From: Deltaproteobacteria bacterium
GTDB lineage: Bacteria > Desulfobacterota > Deferrisomatia > Deferrisomatales > JACRMM01
Direction of reading: 5' to 3'
Assembly (NCBI GenBank): GCA_016214985.1
Contig: JACRMM010000015.1
Location: 108,824 to 172,823, forward strand
Length of the DNA stretch: 64,000 nt
Positions 7,884-16,458 of this stretch are shown here, piece by piece (within the stretch, counting starts at the first letter, position 1; each line of letters begins with the position of its first letter). A program made the position numbers and the translations under genes. The notes under the pieces are model-generated. The model searched no databases. It was not told where the DNA came from and worked only from the letters and a program-made list of their open reading frames with translations.

Positions 7884-9101
7884 TCACGGCCAGGGCTGGA
7901 TCTCGGCGTGGATGCGCTGGAACTCGGCGTGAATCCGACGAAAGAGTTCCAGGTACTGGGGGTCGAAGTGGCGGCCGGGGTCGATGCGCGCATCCCCGTT
8001 GAACAGCACCTCGCAGGCCTTTTCGTGGCTGAAGGACGGCTTGTAGGGCCGCTCGGACCGCAGTGCCTCATAGACGTCGACGATCTTGACCAGGCGCGCC
8101 TCCCGGGGGATGTCGTGCCCGGCCAGGCCCCTGGGGTAGCCGGAGCCGTCCCAGTTTTCGTGGTGGCCCGAGGCGATGCGGCGGGCCACCGCGAGGCGCG
8201 GGGAGGTGCCGATGATCTTCTCCCCCTGCAGGGTGTGCTCCCGCATGAGGGCCTCCTCCTGTGGCGAGAGGGGGCAGGGCTTCTGGAGCAGCTCGCGAGG
8301 GGTGTGGATCTTTCCCACGTCGTGGAGCTGCGCCGAGTAGGCGATGACTCGCGCTTCGTCGTCGCCGAGGCCCGCGGCGCGGGCGAGGGCCTCGGCGTGC
8401 CGGCTCACGCGGAGGATGTGGCCCCCCGTGACCTCGTCGTTGACTTCGCTGGCGCGGGCGAGGGCGCCCACGAGGTTCAGGAAGGCCTCCTCCACCTGGC
8501 CGACTCGGGAGGCCAGGGTCCACAGGGCGCCCAGGGTGACCGACAGGGCGGCGAGTACCTGCGCTTCGTAGCGGCTGGCCCGGCTCGGATAGTTGAGGGC
8601 GACGATGGCTCCGGGGCGATCCCCGGTGATCCGGTACGCGATGAAGTTGCGGACCGCGCCGCCGACGGCCCCGCGAACCTCGGGGTGGAAGAGGGCCTGG
8701 TAGGCCGCCTCGTCGGGTTCGTCCTCGGCGTTCGACACCTCGAGCGATGCGGCGCCCCGCGTGATGGCCGGGAACTCCGCCGCGGAGAACCGAAACGGCC
8801 CGGCGGCCGGCTCGTAGCCCTCGGGCGAGAGCGCGTAGACGGTCGCGGTGGAGTCGATGGCCGCATTGTGGGCGAGGACGACGTGGGACGGCGCCCAGGT
8901 GCCCAGACCCCGTTCGCCGAGCGTCATCTCGTCCATCGCCTGCAGGACGAGGGCGTCCTGGTCCGGCAGCGAAGGGCACTCCCGGCACAGCTCCTCCAGG
9001 GCACGGTCGGTCACGGTGAGCAGGTCGAGAGTCTGACGAAAGGCGAGGTGGCAGAGGTCCTGCCCCCTCTGGGAGCGGACCCGCACCTTGTGGTGCCTCA
9101 T
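7884..9101 (-). CDS. HD-GYP domain phosphodiesterase
   Basis: The protein has 405 residues. The N-terminal half (about 20-220) is a sensory region resembling a GAF fold. The C-terminal half is a complete HD-GYP domain with the metal-binding HD in YSAQLHDVGKIHTPRELLQK, then MREHTLQGEKII and the signature HHENWDGSGYPRGL, and VKIVDVYEALRSERPYKPS. HD-GYP proteins hydrolyse cyclic di-GMP, some cyclic GMP-AMP. The motifs are intact, so activity is likely. It converges on the zincin-like gene with only 19 bases between them and is divergent from queH across 66 bases that must hold both promoters. Confidence 0.9.
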   Translation of the reverse strand: MRHHKVRVRSQRGQDLCHLAFRQTLDLLTVTDRALEELCRECPSLPDQDALVLQAMDEMTLGERGLGTWAPSHVVLAHNAAIDSTATVYALSPEGYEPAAGPFRFSAAEFPAITRGAASLEVSNAEDEPDEAAYQALFHPEVRGAVGGAVRNFIAYRITGDRPGAIVALNYPSRASRYEAQVLAALSVTLGALWTLASRVGQVEEAFLNLVGALARASEVNDEVTGGHILRVSRHAEALARAAGLGDDEARVIAYSAQLHDVGKIHTPRELLQKPCPLSPQEEALMREHTLQGEKIIGTSPRLAVARRIASGHHENWDGSGYPRGLAGHDIPREARLVKIVDVYEALRSERPYKPSFSHEKACEVLFNGDARIDPGRHFDPQYLELFRRIHAEFQRIHAEIQPWP

Positions 9102-9167
9102 GGGCGGCCTCGGCGGAACTCCGTGTGCATCGGCGTGCAGTCTACGGGCTCAGCCGAAAGGTTCAAC

Positions 9168-9716
9168 ATGAAACTCCTCCTCCATACCTGTTGCGGGCCG
9201 TGTGCGATCGTACCCCTCCGCGGGTTCCGGGCCGAGGGCGCGGAGGTGTTCGGTTTCTTCGGAAATCCGAACATCCACCCCTTCACCGAGTGGGAACGCC
9301 GCCGTGACGCCCTGGGCGCGCTGGCCGAGGCGGAGGGCCTTCGCCTTCTCCCCGATGCGGCCTACGACCCGCTGGAGTGGTTGCGGGCCGTGGCGTTTCG
9401 CGAAGGGGAGCGGTGCCGGATCTGCTACCACGTGAGGCTTCGCCACACGGCACACCTCGCGCGGCGGGGGCGCTTCGGCGCCTTCTCCACGACGCTCCTC
9501 TACAGCAAGTTCCAACGCCACGAGCTCATCCGGGAGATCGGGGAGGCGGTGGCGAGCGAGATCGGGGTGCGGTTCCTGTACCGCGACTGGCGGGTAGGCT
9601 GGGACGAGGGCGTCCAGGCCTCTCGGGCGTTAGGGCTGTATCGACAGCAGTACTGCGGCTGCCTGCTGAGCGAGCAGGAGCGGTTTGCCCCTCCCGCGAA
9701 ACGGCGGAGCCCGTGA
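9168..9716 (+). CDS. queH: Epoxyqueuosine reductase QueH
   Basis: This 182-residue protein catalyses the last step of queuosine synthesis in tRNA, reducing epoxyqueuosine to queuosine. It belongs to the iron-sulfur QueH (DUF208) family, unrelated to the cobalamin enzyme QueG. Diagnostic segments are HTCCGPCA at residues 6-13, NPNIHPFTEWERR, GERCRICYHVRL (C83 and C86), FSTTLLYSKFQRHE, FLYRDWRVGWDEG and the C-terminal QQYCGC (C163 and C165). Length and cysteines are as expected. It overlaps the DUF2905 gene by 4 bases. Confidence 0.93.
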   Translation: MKLLLHTCCGPCAIVPLRGFRAEGAEVFGFFGNPNIHPFTEWERRRDALGALAEAEGLRLLPDAAYDPLEWLRAVAFREGERCRICYHVRLRHTAHLARRGRFGAFSTTLLYSKFQRHELIREIGEAVASEIGVRFLYRDWRVGWDEGVQASRALGLYRQQYCGCLLSEQERFAPPAKRRSP

Positions 9717-9925
9717 CCGGGCTCGGCAGGGCGTTGGTGCTCCTGGGGCTGTGCCTCGTCGCTGCCGGGGTCCTGGTGACCGTGCTCGGGAAGATCCCCT
9801 TCCTCGGGCGCCTGCCCGGCGATCTCGTGGTGCGAAGGCCCGGGTTCACGTTCTACTTTCCCCTGGGGACGTCCATCGTGGTGTCGCTCCTGCTCTCGCT
9901 GCTCCTCTGGCTCCTGCGGCGTTAG
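9713..9925 (+). CDS. DUF2905 small membrane protein
   Basis: The 70-residue protein has two membrane helices (ALVLLGLCLVAAGVLVTVLG and the C-terminal SIVVSLLLSLLLWLL). Between them is the DUF2905 signature IPFLGRLPGDLVVRRPGFTF. Start GTG 9713 overlaps the queH stop. Function unknown. Confidence 0.85.
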   Translation: MTGLGRALVLLGLCLVAAGVLVTVLGKIPFLGRLPGDLVVRRPGFTFYFPLGTSIVVSLLLSLLLWLLRR

Positions 9926-9928
9926 TCC

Positions 9929-10735
9929 GTGGCCGGCCCGACCTCTCGCCGAAACCCCCGCATCCGATGGCTCCGCAGGCTCGCGGAGGATTCGCGCGCG
10001 CGGCGGGCCGAGGGGCTCTGGGTCGTGGAGGGCGTGCGGATGGCCGAGGAGGTGCTGCGCGAAGGACTCGCGGCGCGCCTCTGGGTGCTCGCCGAGGGCT
10101 GGGGCGAGGGCGACGCCCGGGCCGCGGCCGTGCGGCAGGCGCTGAGCGGCCGGGGCGACGAGGTGCTCGAGGTGGGGCCCGGACTGCTGCGGGAGGTCTC
10201 GGACACCGAGGCGCCGCAAGGCGTGCTCGTTGTCGTGGAGGCTCCGCGGTGGACCCCGGGCGACGCGCTCCGGGGAGCGGGCCCTGCCGTCCTCCTGGAT
10301 CGGCTGCAGGACCCCGGAAACCTCGGGACCCTCGCGCGGTCTGCCGAGGCGGCCGGGGCGTCGGGCATTCTTCTCGGGCCGGGATGCGTGGATCCGGGGA
10401 ACCCCAAGGCCCTGCGGGCCTCGGCGGGTTCCCTCCTTCGGCTTCCGGTGGCCTTCTGCGCCGACCCGGCGTTGGCTGTGCGCCAGGCAGGGCGCCTTGT
10501 GGCGGCGACCTCCGGCCGGGGTGGGGTTTCCTACGCGAGCGTGGACCTCACAGGGCCCCTGGCGCTGCTCGTCGGCCAGGAAGGCTCGGGCCTCGCGCCC
10601 GAGCTCGAGCGGGCCGCCGATCTCGTCCTGACGATCCCCATGGCGGGTGCGGCCGAGTCGCTCAACGCGGCCACGGCCGCCGCGGTCATCTTGTTCGAGT
10701 CGGCCCGCCAGCGGGGCCCCCGCTCGACGGGCTAG
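9929..10735 (+). CDS. SpoU/TrmH family RNA 2'-O-methyltransferase
   Basis: The protein has 268 residues. The N-terminal part is a substrate-binding domain (RRLAEDSRARRAEGLWVVEG), as in RlmB/TsnR-type enzymes. The C-terminal SPOUT domain has motif 1 LDRLQDPGNLGTLARSAEAA, motif 2 GSGLAPELE and motif 3 IPMAGAAESLNAATAAAVIL. These proteins methylate ribose 2'-OH groups in rRNA or tRNA using S-adenosylmethionine; the target base cannot be read from the sequence. Start GTG 9929 lies 3 bases after the DUF2905 stop, so they are probably cotranscribed. Confidence 0.88.
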   Translation: MAGPTSRRNPRIRWLRRLAEDSRARRAEGLWVVEGVRMAEEVLREGLAARLWVLAEGWGEGDARAAAVRQALSGRGDEVLEVGPGLLREVSDTEAPQGVLVVVEAPRWTPGDALRGAGPAVLLDRLQDPGNLGTLARSAEAAGASGILLGPGCVDPGNPKALRASAGSLLRLPVAFCADPALAVRQAGRLVAATSGRGGVSYASVDLTGPLALLVGQEGSGLAPELERAADLVLTIPMAGAAESLNAATAAAVILFESARQRGPRSTG

Positions 10736-10876
10736 CCAGCCCGCCTCCCCCCTCCGTTCGGCCCCCCGGCACTCCCCTCCACGTCGCGTCGCAGGTGAAC
10801 GTCCGGCCGCAGTCGCCCCAATCCTCTGGGGAGAGGGAAAAAATCTTCCGCTGCCGGAAAGCCCTGTGGCGTGTTT

Positions 10877-10904
10877 TTGACACATCTCCGCCATCGGCTA
10901 CAGT
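10877..10904 (+). promoter_or_regulatory. Sigma-70-type promoter of the SARP gene
   Basis: A perfect TTGACA (10877-10882) and TACAGT (10899-10904) are 16 bases apart and end 42 bases before the activator start codon. This is one of the best vegetative promoters in the window. Confidence 0.6.
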
Positions 10905-10946
10905 GCCTCCGACGCGACCGCTTCGGAGAGGCACGAGGAACTGCCC

Positions 10947-11876
10947 ATGGGCCTTCACATCCGCTTGTTCGGGAGCATGTGTGTGAGCCTCGCCGCCGGG
11001 GAGCCCCCGGTGCCCCTGGGGCGCACGGCGCGCTCGTTGCTCGCCTTCCTCCTCGTGCACCGCCACCGTCTCCACGCGAGGGAGAGCTTGTCGGGCGTGT
11101 TCTGGGGCGACGCGTCCGAGGAGCGAGCGCGCAGTTGCCTGAGCACGGCACTGTGGCGACTGCGGCAGGTGCTGGAGCCTCCGGGCGTCGCCCGGGGTTC
11201 GTGCCTGGTGACGACCCCGACCGGCGATGTCGGCTTCCGCCGGTCCCCGGACCACTGGCTCGACGTGGCGACCTTTGAGGAGCAGGTGACGCGGGTCACC
11301 TCTCGCCCGTTTCACGCCGCCGAGCCGGACCATGCGCGGGGACTGGAGGAGGCGCTCGCCCTGTACGTGGGCGACCTTCTCGAAGGCCTGTACGACGACT
11401 GGGCCCTGCAGGAGCGCGAACGCCTGCGCTCGATGCACGTGGAGAGCCTCGTGTGGCTCCTGCGCTACCACGGGTACTTCGGTGCGTATGAGCGGGCGAT
11501 CGGCTTCGGGCAGGAAGCGCTGCGTTGCGAGCCGACCCGCGAGGAGGTGCACCGGGAGTTGATGCGCCTGCACCTGGAGGCCGGGCATCGGACCCTGGCG
11601 GCCCGTCAGTACGAGGCCTGCCGGCGGGCACTGGACCGGTACCTGGGAGCCGAACCCGCGGACGCGACACGGGCCCTCTACGAAAGCGCGGTGCGTCCGG
11701 CGTGGTCGCCCGTGGCCGGCGGACCTCCGGCAACGGCGGGGGCGGGTGAGCTCGTCGATCACCTCTCTGCAGCGGTCCGCCGGTTCGAGGAGGCCCGGGG
11801 CGAGCTCCAGCGGGTGCTGGAGTTGGTCTCGTCTGCCGCGGCCAACGCGTCGCCGGTACCCAAACGGGTAAATTGA
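10947..11876 (+). CDS. SARP/AfsR-type transcription activator (BTAD)
   Basis: The protein has 309 residues. The N-terminal domain (about 4-90) is an OmpR-type winged helix as in SARP activators: IRLFGSMCVSLAAGEPPVPL, TARSLLAFLLVHRHRLHARE, then LSTALWRLRQVL as recognition helix. Residues about 100-245 are the bacterial transcriptional activator domain (GDLLEGLYDDWALQERERLR and helical repeats ending VHRELMRLHLEAGHRTLAAR). The C-terminal tail (LVDHLSAAVRRFEEARGELQ...) is predicted coiled coil. SARP proteins bind heptamer direct repeats spaced 11 bp, and such a repeat set starts 25 bases after this gene, directly ahead of the contractile-system genes. I infer it switches that operon on. No NB-ARC or sensor domain is fused, so the trigger is unknown. 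Confidence 0.85.
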   Translation: MGLHIRLFGSMCVSLAAGEPPVPLGRTARSLLAFLLVHRHRLHARESLSGVFWGDASEERARSCLSTALWRLRQVLEPPGVARGSCLVTTPTGDVGFRRSPDHWLDVATFEEQVTRVTSRPFHAAEPDHARGLEEALALYVGDLLEGLYDDWALQERERLRSMHVESLVWLLRYHGYFGAYERAIGFGQEALRCEPTREEVHRELMRLHLEAGHRTLAARQYEACRRALDRYLGAEPADATRALYESAVRPAWSPVAGGPPATAGAGELVDHLSAAVRRFEEARGELQRVLELVSSAAANASPVPKRVN

Positions 11877-11901
11877 ATGACCGATCGGTTCTAATCGCGA
11901 T

Positions 11902-11952
11902 CGGTGACGGATCGGTGACGCGGCGGTGACGCCGCAGTGACGGGAGCGTGAG
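11902..11952 (+). promoter_or_regulatory. Heptamer direct repeats at 11-bp spacing (SARP operator)
   Basis: CGGTGAC occurs at 11902, 11913 and 11924, CAGTGAC at 11935 and a weaker GCGTGAG at 11946, all exactly 11 bp apart. SARP regulators are known to bind heptamers with this spacing next to the promoter. The array lies between the SARP gene and the first structural gene (start 12031). I could not assign a clear -10 element downstream. Confidence 0.65.
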
Positions 11953-12030
11953 ACGCTCGCAGAGGTACCCGCGGCTCCTTCCGGGGCTCACGGGGTTCGC
12001 AACGGGGCAGTCGCTCGGCAGGAGGGGTTC

Positions 12031-13110
12031 GTGGCCAGCATCGAGGAAGACGCCCTGGCAGGGTTGACGTCAAACGTGCAGGCGCTGCTGCCGGTGGTCG
12101 CTGACCCCGAGCTCCGGCCGACCGTGACGCTCGGCGCGGCGCGCGTGACCCCCACCGGCCTCGGCGGGTTCGTCGCCCCCAGCGACGATCCGCCGGGCGA
12201 CGTGGATGGGCGCCGGATCGAGGCCTCGGTGCTCGTGACCGTGAAGTCGTCCAGCGCCGGCGCCCTGGGGCCCTCTCTCGCCGGTGTGACCCGCGCGCTC
12301 CTCGGCGCAGACCGTCCGACGCTGCTTGGTCGCGGCATCCACCGCGTGGCGCTCTCCGAGACCGGCACGCTCGTCGCCGGGCCCGGCCAGCGAGTGCAGC
12401 AGGATCTCTCCTTCCGCTTGCTCTATGAGCACCTTCGAATCCCCACGGCGGCCGGAGGGGTCATCGAGACGATCCCCCTGGACCTGGAGGTCAGCCGCAG
12501 CGGGGCGCGCCCGCGGGGTTGGAGCCTGGAGGAGTTCGGGGCCGGGGCCCTCGACCTCTTCGACGTGGTCGACGACCCCTCGGCGACCACCGCCCGGCCC
12601 TCCCAGTGGATCGTGAACCCCGCGGAACGGCGCATCGAGCAGCGCTCCCGGATTCGGGGCGGCACGAACGCCGCGACGCCCGCGAAGCCGGGCACGGCCC
12701 TGGTCGTCCGCGAGGCCCCCGGGCGGCCGCTCTCCCGCGACTTCTCGCTCCACGCCTGCGTGGCCTCCGACGACGCCGGCGGAGTCGGGGTCGTGTTCCG
12801 CTGGGTGGACGCGGCCAACTACTACTTCTTCCTCATGGATCGCTCCGGGGGGTACCGGCTGCTCGCGAAGAAGGCCGGAGGCGCGTTCCTGCCCCTCGAG
12901 GCGCCGGCGGTCGACGGGACGCGCGCCTACGAGCTGGGCCGAAGCTACGACGTCAAGGTGTCGGCGGTGGGGCCGGAGCTGCGGGTGTACCTCGACGGCG
13001 CGCTCGCGCTGTCGGGTCGAGACGCCTCTCACGGAGCCGGCAGGGTCGGGTTTCTGAGCCGCAACGACAATCGCGCCTACTTCTACCGCATCGCCGCGGT
13101 GGAGCTCTAA
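12031..13110 (+). CDS. Tail-terminator-like protein with lectin-like C-terminus
   Basis: This 359-residue protein is the first of the contractile-system genes. Residues about 1-155 (IEASVLVTVKSSSAG, LAGVTRALLGADRP, VQQDLSFRLLYEHLRIP, IETIPLDLEV) resemble tail-completion or terminator proteins that cap sheath and tube; this is suggested by pattern and position, not certain. Residues about 237-359 look like a concanavalin-type beta-sandwich (DFSLHACVASDDAGGVGVVF, YYFFLMDRSGGYRLLAKKAG, LRVYLDGALALSG) of the LamG/DUF1080 kind, often carbohydrate-binding. Such a fusion on a cap protein is unusual. Start GTG has GGAGGGG upstream. An alternative is that the whole protein is an attachment factor. Confidence 0.5.
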   Translation: MASIEEDALAGLTSNVQALLPVVADPELRPTVTLGAARVTPTGLGGFVAPSDDPPGDVDGRRIEASVLVTVKSSSAGALGPSLAGVTRALLGADRPTLLGRGIHRVALSETGTLVAGPGQRVQQDLSFRLLYEHLRIPTAAGGVIETIPLDLEVSRSGARPRGWSLEEFGAGALDLFDVVDDPSATTARPSQWIVNPAERRIEQRSRIRGGTNAATPAKPGTALVVREAPGRPLSRDFSLHACVASDDAGGVGVVFRWVDAANYYFFLMDRSGGYRLLAKKAGGAFLPLEAPAVDGTRAYELGRSYDVKVSAVGPELRVYLDGALALSGRDASHGAGRVGFLSRNDNRAYFYRIAAVEL

Positions 13111-13179
13111 CACCGGTCGCCTGGACCGGCGCTGCGCGGAGCGGTTCCGGCGAGAGAGCGACGAAAGGAGGCATCCTCG

Positions 13180-14292
13180 ATGGCTGAGACCTACTCCACG
13201 GCAGAGTTCGTCATCCCCGGAACCTACGTGCGCGTGCGCGCGGAAGGACTCATCAGCGCCGGGGGCATCTCGACCGGAAATCTCGGGGTCGTGGGCACCG
13301 CGCAGAAGGTCGTCGACGCAGTGAACGTCGTCGACTACGCCCACACGTACAACCTCTCGGACTACGAGAGCGCGGTGGCCCAGCTCGGCGCCTACGACGC
13401 CTTCGGCTCGGGCGCGAAGCTCCACCTCACCCGGGTGCTGGAGCTGCTCTACCAGAACGGGGCCCGCACGGTGTACGCACGGCCCCTGAACCTCGGCGCG
13501 AGCGACTCCCAGCCGGGCCGGGACGCCTACACCGCAGCCTTCAACGAGCTCGTGAAGGACGACGTGAACCTCCTCGTCGCGCCCCAGCTCTCCACGGCCG
13601 ACGCGCTGGCCGTGCTCGGCCCGGTGCTGGAGACCGCGGAGAACAACGGCAAGGACGTGATCGCCGTCGTGGGCGCGGACGCGGCCAACGTGGCCGCCAT
13701 TGCGGCGCAGGTGCCCACCAACGACCGGATCATCTTCTGCACGCCCGGTGTTCGCGCCTACGACGCCGCGTTGAAGCAGGAGGTCGCGCTGCCGGGCCCC
13801 TTCGCCGCGGCCGCCGTGGCCGGTCTGATCTCGACCCTGACCCCCGAGGCGAGCCCGACGAACAAGGTGCTCCCCGGGGTCGTGAAGCTCGCGAGCCGCT
13901 ACTCCTACGGCGAGACCAAGCAGCTCGTGAACGCCCGGGCCCTGGTGCTGGAGGAGCGCGGCGGTGTGAGGGTGGTGCGGGGGCTCACCAGCGACGACGC
14001 GGCCTTCCGGCAGATCACCACGCGCCGAATCGTCGACTTCGCCAAGGCGGGCATCCGCAAGTCCTCCGACCCTTTCATCGGGCGCCTGAACAACCAACGG
14101 GTCCGTAAGGCCCTCTATGGCGCCATCGACGGGTTCCTGACGACCATGGTCGTCGATGAGCAGCTCGTGAGCTACACCCTGCAGGTGACCGCGAGCCGGC
14201 AGGACGAGATCGCGGGGCGCGCGCTCGTCAACGCCGTGCTCCTGCCCACCTTCAGCATCGACTTCATCGCCGTCACGCTGGTCCTTCAGTAA
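13180..14292 (+). CDS. Contractile tail sheath protein
   Basis: The protein has 370 residues. It opens with the typical sheath start VIPGTYVRVRAEGLISAGGI and GNLGVVGTAQ. The C-terminal sheath domain contains RQITTRRIVDFAKAGIRKSS, NNQRVRKALYGAIDGFLTTM and the final beta strand FSIDFIAVTLVLQ that donates to the inter-subunit mesh. It polymerises around the tube and contracts to drive it through a target envelope. It is shorter than phage T4 gp18 and lacks large surface insertions, as in R-type tailocins and eCIS particles. Only one sheath gene is present, whereas many eCIS have two or three. The ribosome-binding site is AAAGGAGG. Confidence 0.92.
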   Translation: MAETYSTAEFVIPGTYVRVRAEGLISAGGISTGNLGVVGTAQKVVDAVNVVDYAHTYNLSDYESAVAQLGAYDAFGSGAKLHLTRVLELLYQNGARTVYARPLNLGASDSQPGRDAYTAAFNELVKDDVNLLVAPQLSTADALAVLGPVLETAENNGKDVIAVVGADAANVAAIAAQVPTNDRIIFCTPGVRAYDAALKQEVALPGPFAAAAVAGLISTLTPEASPTNKVLPGVVKLASRYSYGETKQLVNARALVLEERGGVRVVRGLTSDDAAFRQITTRRIVDFAKAGIRKSSDPFIGRLNNQRVRKALYGAIDGFLTTMVVDEQLVSYTLQVTASRQDEIAGRALVNAVLLPTFSIDFIAVTLVLQ

Positions 14293-14310
14293 ACCCCGAG
14301 GAGGCAGACC

Positions 14311-14805
14311 ATGGCAAACGCGAGCGTGTTCACCGGAGCCGACGGCTCCCTTTCCCTTTCCGTCTCCCCGGGCCTCGAGGGCGAGAAGGCCCAGGCGGTC
14401 GTCGAGGGCTTCAACCTGATGAGTGTGGGCCGCGTGCAGAACGTGCGGGTCGAGGTCCACTCGGAGGTGCGCGCCTACCACGAGGTCGGCCAGCGCTACG
14501 CCACAGAGCTACGTCCCGGCAACGTCACGATCCGGGGCACGATCGGTCGCGCCTACCTCAACGGCGCCATGCTGCGGCTCCTGCTCGGGGACGCGGCGGA
14601 CGGCCGGCCGGCGGCGAGCTGGGCGCAGCCGGCGTTCAACGTCACCCTGCTCCTGCAGAACGCGGCGGCCCCGGACGTGCGAAACACCGTGACGCTGCAC
14701 GACGTGAAGATCGACAACTGGGTGTACGCGCTGCCCGAGGACGATTTCGTCATGGAGTCCGTGGGCTTCCAGGCCCTCTACCTCACCGTCCAAGACGAGC
14801 CGTGA
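14311..14805 (+). CDS. Tail tube protein
   Basis: This 164-residue protein directly follows the sheath by 18 bases. It carries tube-type features: SVFTGADGSLSLSVS at the N-terminus, VQNVRVEVHSEVRAYHEVGQ, RPGNVTIRGTIGRAYLNGAM and LHDVKIDNWVYALPEDDFVM near the end, matching the strands of phage and Hcp-like tube subunits. Hexameric rings stack to form the inner tube. Only one tube gene is seen. The stop overlaps the next start (GTGA). Confidence 0.85.
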   Translation: MANASVFTGADGSLSLSVSPGLEGEKAQAVVEGFNLMSVGRVQNVRVEVHSEVRAYHEVGQRYATELRPGNVTIRGTIGRAYLNGAMLRLLLGDAADGRPAASWAQPAFNVTLLLQNAAAPDVRNTVTLHDVKIDNWVYALPEDDFVMESVGFQALYLTVQDEP

Positions 14806-15308
14806 CGCTCGCGGCCGAGGAGCTCCTGGCGGGGAGCTCGCTCACGTATGTGGTGGAGGTTCCGGCCTCGGTGCTTCGGCCCGCTGGCGGAGACGGGAGC
14901 GGGGATGGGGGAGGGGAGCCGGGGGTCTCGGGCCTCACGGTGCGCCTGCGGCCCCTGACCGTGCGCGACCTCCAACTCGTGTGCCGGGCGGCGAAGGAGA
15001 GCGACACCCTGCTCGCCACGCTGATGGTACACAGGGCCCTCGTGGAGCCGATCCTCGAGGTCGGCCAGGTGGCGGCGCTCCACGTGGGCCTCGTCCAGTA
15101 CCTCCTTCACGAGGTCAACCGCGTGAGCGGCATCGCCGCGACGGCTGAGGAACTCTCGGCCGCGGCCGACGACCCCCTGGCCAAGGCCGCCTTCGTGCTC
15201 GCGCGCGAGTTCGGGTGGACGCCCCACGAGGTGAGCGAGCTCACCCTCGGGCAGGTGCTCCTGCACCTGAAGATGCTCCGGGAGCGGAGGGCCAGCGATG
15301 GTCGGTGA
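14802..15308 (+). CDS. Tail assembly chaperone-like protein
   Basis: The 168-residue protein starts at GTG overlapping the tube stop. It has LTVRLRPLTVRDLQLVCRAA then a helical region (LMVHRALVEPILEVGQVAAL, LHVGLVQYLLHEVNRVSGI) and a C-terminal helix (VSELTLGQVLLHLKMLRER). This pattern, with position between tube and tape measure, fits the gpG-type chaperones that hold the tape measure before tube assembly. The next gene overlaps it by 11 bases in another frame, reminiscent of the gpG/gpGT pair of phages made by frameshifting. I see no clear slippery heptamer. Confidence 0.6.
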   Translation: MTLAAEELLAGSSLTYVVEVPASVLRPAGGDGSGDGGGEPGVSGLTVRLRPLTVRDLQLVCRAAKESDTLLATLMVHRALVEPILEVGQVAALHVGLVQYLLHEVNRVSGIAATAEELSAAADDPLAKAAFVLAREFGWTPHEVSELTLGQVLLHLKMLRERRASDGR

Positions 15309-16458
15309 GCCCCGCGCTGCTTCCCCGCCGCGGGGTACCGCCCTGGCGCGGCTCGCCCTCGGGGACCTGCAGGGCCTGCAGGCCCTGGCCCTGGAGATTC
15401 TGGCCCGGGCCGAGGGGGTGAGTCTCCTCGCCAGAGAGGACCCCGCGTCCCTCCCACTCGCCGGCGAAGACCCCTTCGGCGCCCTGTTCGGGTCGGAGCC
15501 GGGTGGCGGCGGGGGGCGGCCGGCGGCGGACTCCCGGGGCGGCCGGTCTCCGGCCCTGGGTGACCTGGGCGCAGGGAGAGCGGCCGCCCCGGAGGGGATG
15601 GCGCGGGAACTGCGGCCGGGCCGGGGCGTCGAGGCTACTCCGAGCCCCGGCCGCACGCTGGGCGTGTTCGGCGCCGGTTACGGCACGGCCTCTTCCGGCG
15701 CCCTGCCGGGGGACATCGCATCGTCGGGTGCCAGCATTCTGGGCGCGAGCCTGGGGCAGCTCGTACAGGTGCTCGCCGGACCCCGGCCCGCCGCTGCGCT
15801 GGAGGCGGCTCGGCGGGAAGGCAGGGCGCATCCCCCCTCCGCGGCGCCCGACGCGCTGCCCACCCGCGGACCTGTCGCCCTCTCCGCCGCCTCAGAGACG
15901 CCGCCTCAGAGGCCCGGGAGCTCCTTCTTGCTCTCGGAGCGCCTTCCCGCTTCTCTCTCGGTGCCGGCTCCGGCCGGGCCGGCGGGCAGGGGGGAGGGGC
16001 TTGGGGCTTCCGGAGCGTCGAGCTCGCGCGCGGGCGGCCGAGGGTCCGAGACGTCCCTGGTGGCGTCGAGGGGGCCGGCCCTCCCGGCGACCCTCTGGGA
16101 GCGCCTCGGAGACCTCGCCGACGAGGCCCTCGTTGCCGGGGACGCGGACCGGAGCCCCGGTGCTCCGGAGGATTCCTCGGGCGTGGCTCCGGACCGGGTC
16201 GGCGCGGACGGCGCGCCGCGGGGGGGACGGCAGGAGCTACGCCGAGGGGCCCCCTCGGACGCGTGGCCCGCACCCGGCGCCGCCCGCGCCGCGGCGGACC
16301 TCTTGGACCGTCGGCCGCCGGCCGTGGCTCCCGGGCCCCGGGGCGGGTTCCTCCCGGAGGGGAGGCCCGCGACGACCCTCGACCGCGACGAGCTCGCCGA
16401 GCTCGTGAACGACGCCCTGGTGCGCCAGGCCCGGCGCCACGGAGTGGACCTCTCATGA
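15298..16458 (+). CDS. Low-complexity Gly/Pro/Ala-rich protein
   Basis: This 386-residue protein is dominated by glycine, proline, alanine, arginine and serine and is probably disordered over most of its length. The ordered parts are a short N-terminal helix (LARLALGDLQGLQALALEIL) and the last 25 residues, ELAELVNDALVRQARRHGVD. The latter resembles the conserved C-terminal tail of small phage-tail-like proteins encoded before the hub. It overlaps the chaperone start region and its stop overlaps the next start (ATGA). Its place suggests a tape-measure chaperone or scaffold with a long linker, but no family can be named. Confidence 0.5.
   Translation: MVGEPRAASPPRGTALARLALGDLQGLQALALEILARAEGVSLLAREDPASLPLAGEDPFGALFGSEPGGGGGRPAADSRGGRSPALGDLGAGRAAAPEGMARELRPGRGVEATPSPGRTLGVFGAGYGTASSGALPGDIASSGASILGASLGQLVQVLAGPRPAAALEAARREGRAHPPSAAPDALPTRGPVALSAASETPPQRPGSSFLLSERLPASLSVPAPAGPAGRGEGLGASGASSSRAGGRGSETSLVASRGPALPATLWERLGDLADEALVAGDADRSPGAPEDSSGVAPDRVGADGAPRGGRQELRRGAPSDAWPAPGAARAAADLLDRRPPAVAPGPRGGFLPEGRPATTLDRDELAELVNDALVRQARRHGVDLS

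Noticed and set aside
7908..9167. N-terminal extension of QueH opposite the HD-GYP gene
   Set aside because: QueH proteins begin with the HTCCGPC region; the extension is antisense to a conserved HD-GYP protein.
15290..15312. Programmed frameshift between the chaperone and the following gene
   Set aside because: The overlap is suggestive, but no slippery heptamer was seen and the second gene has its own ATG.
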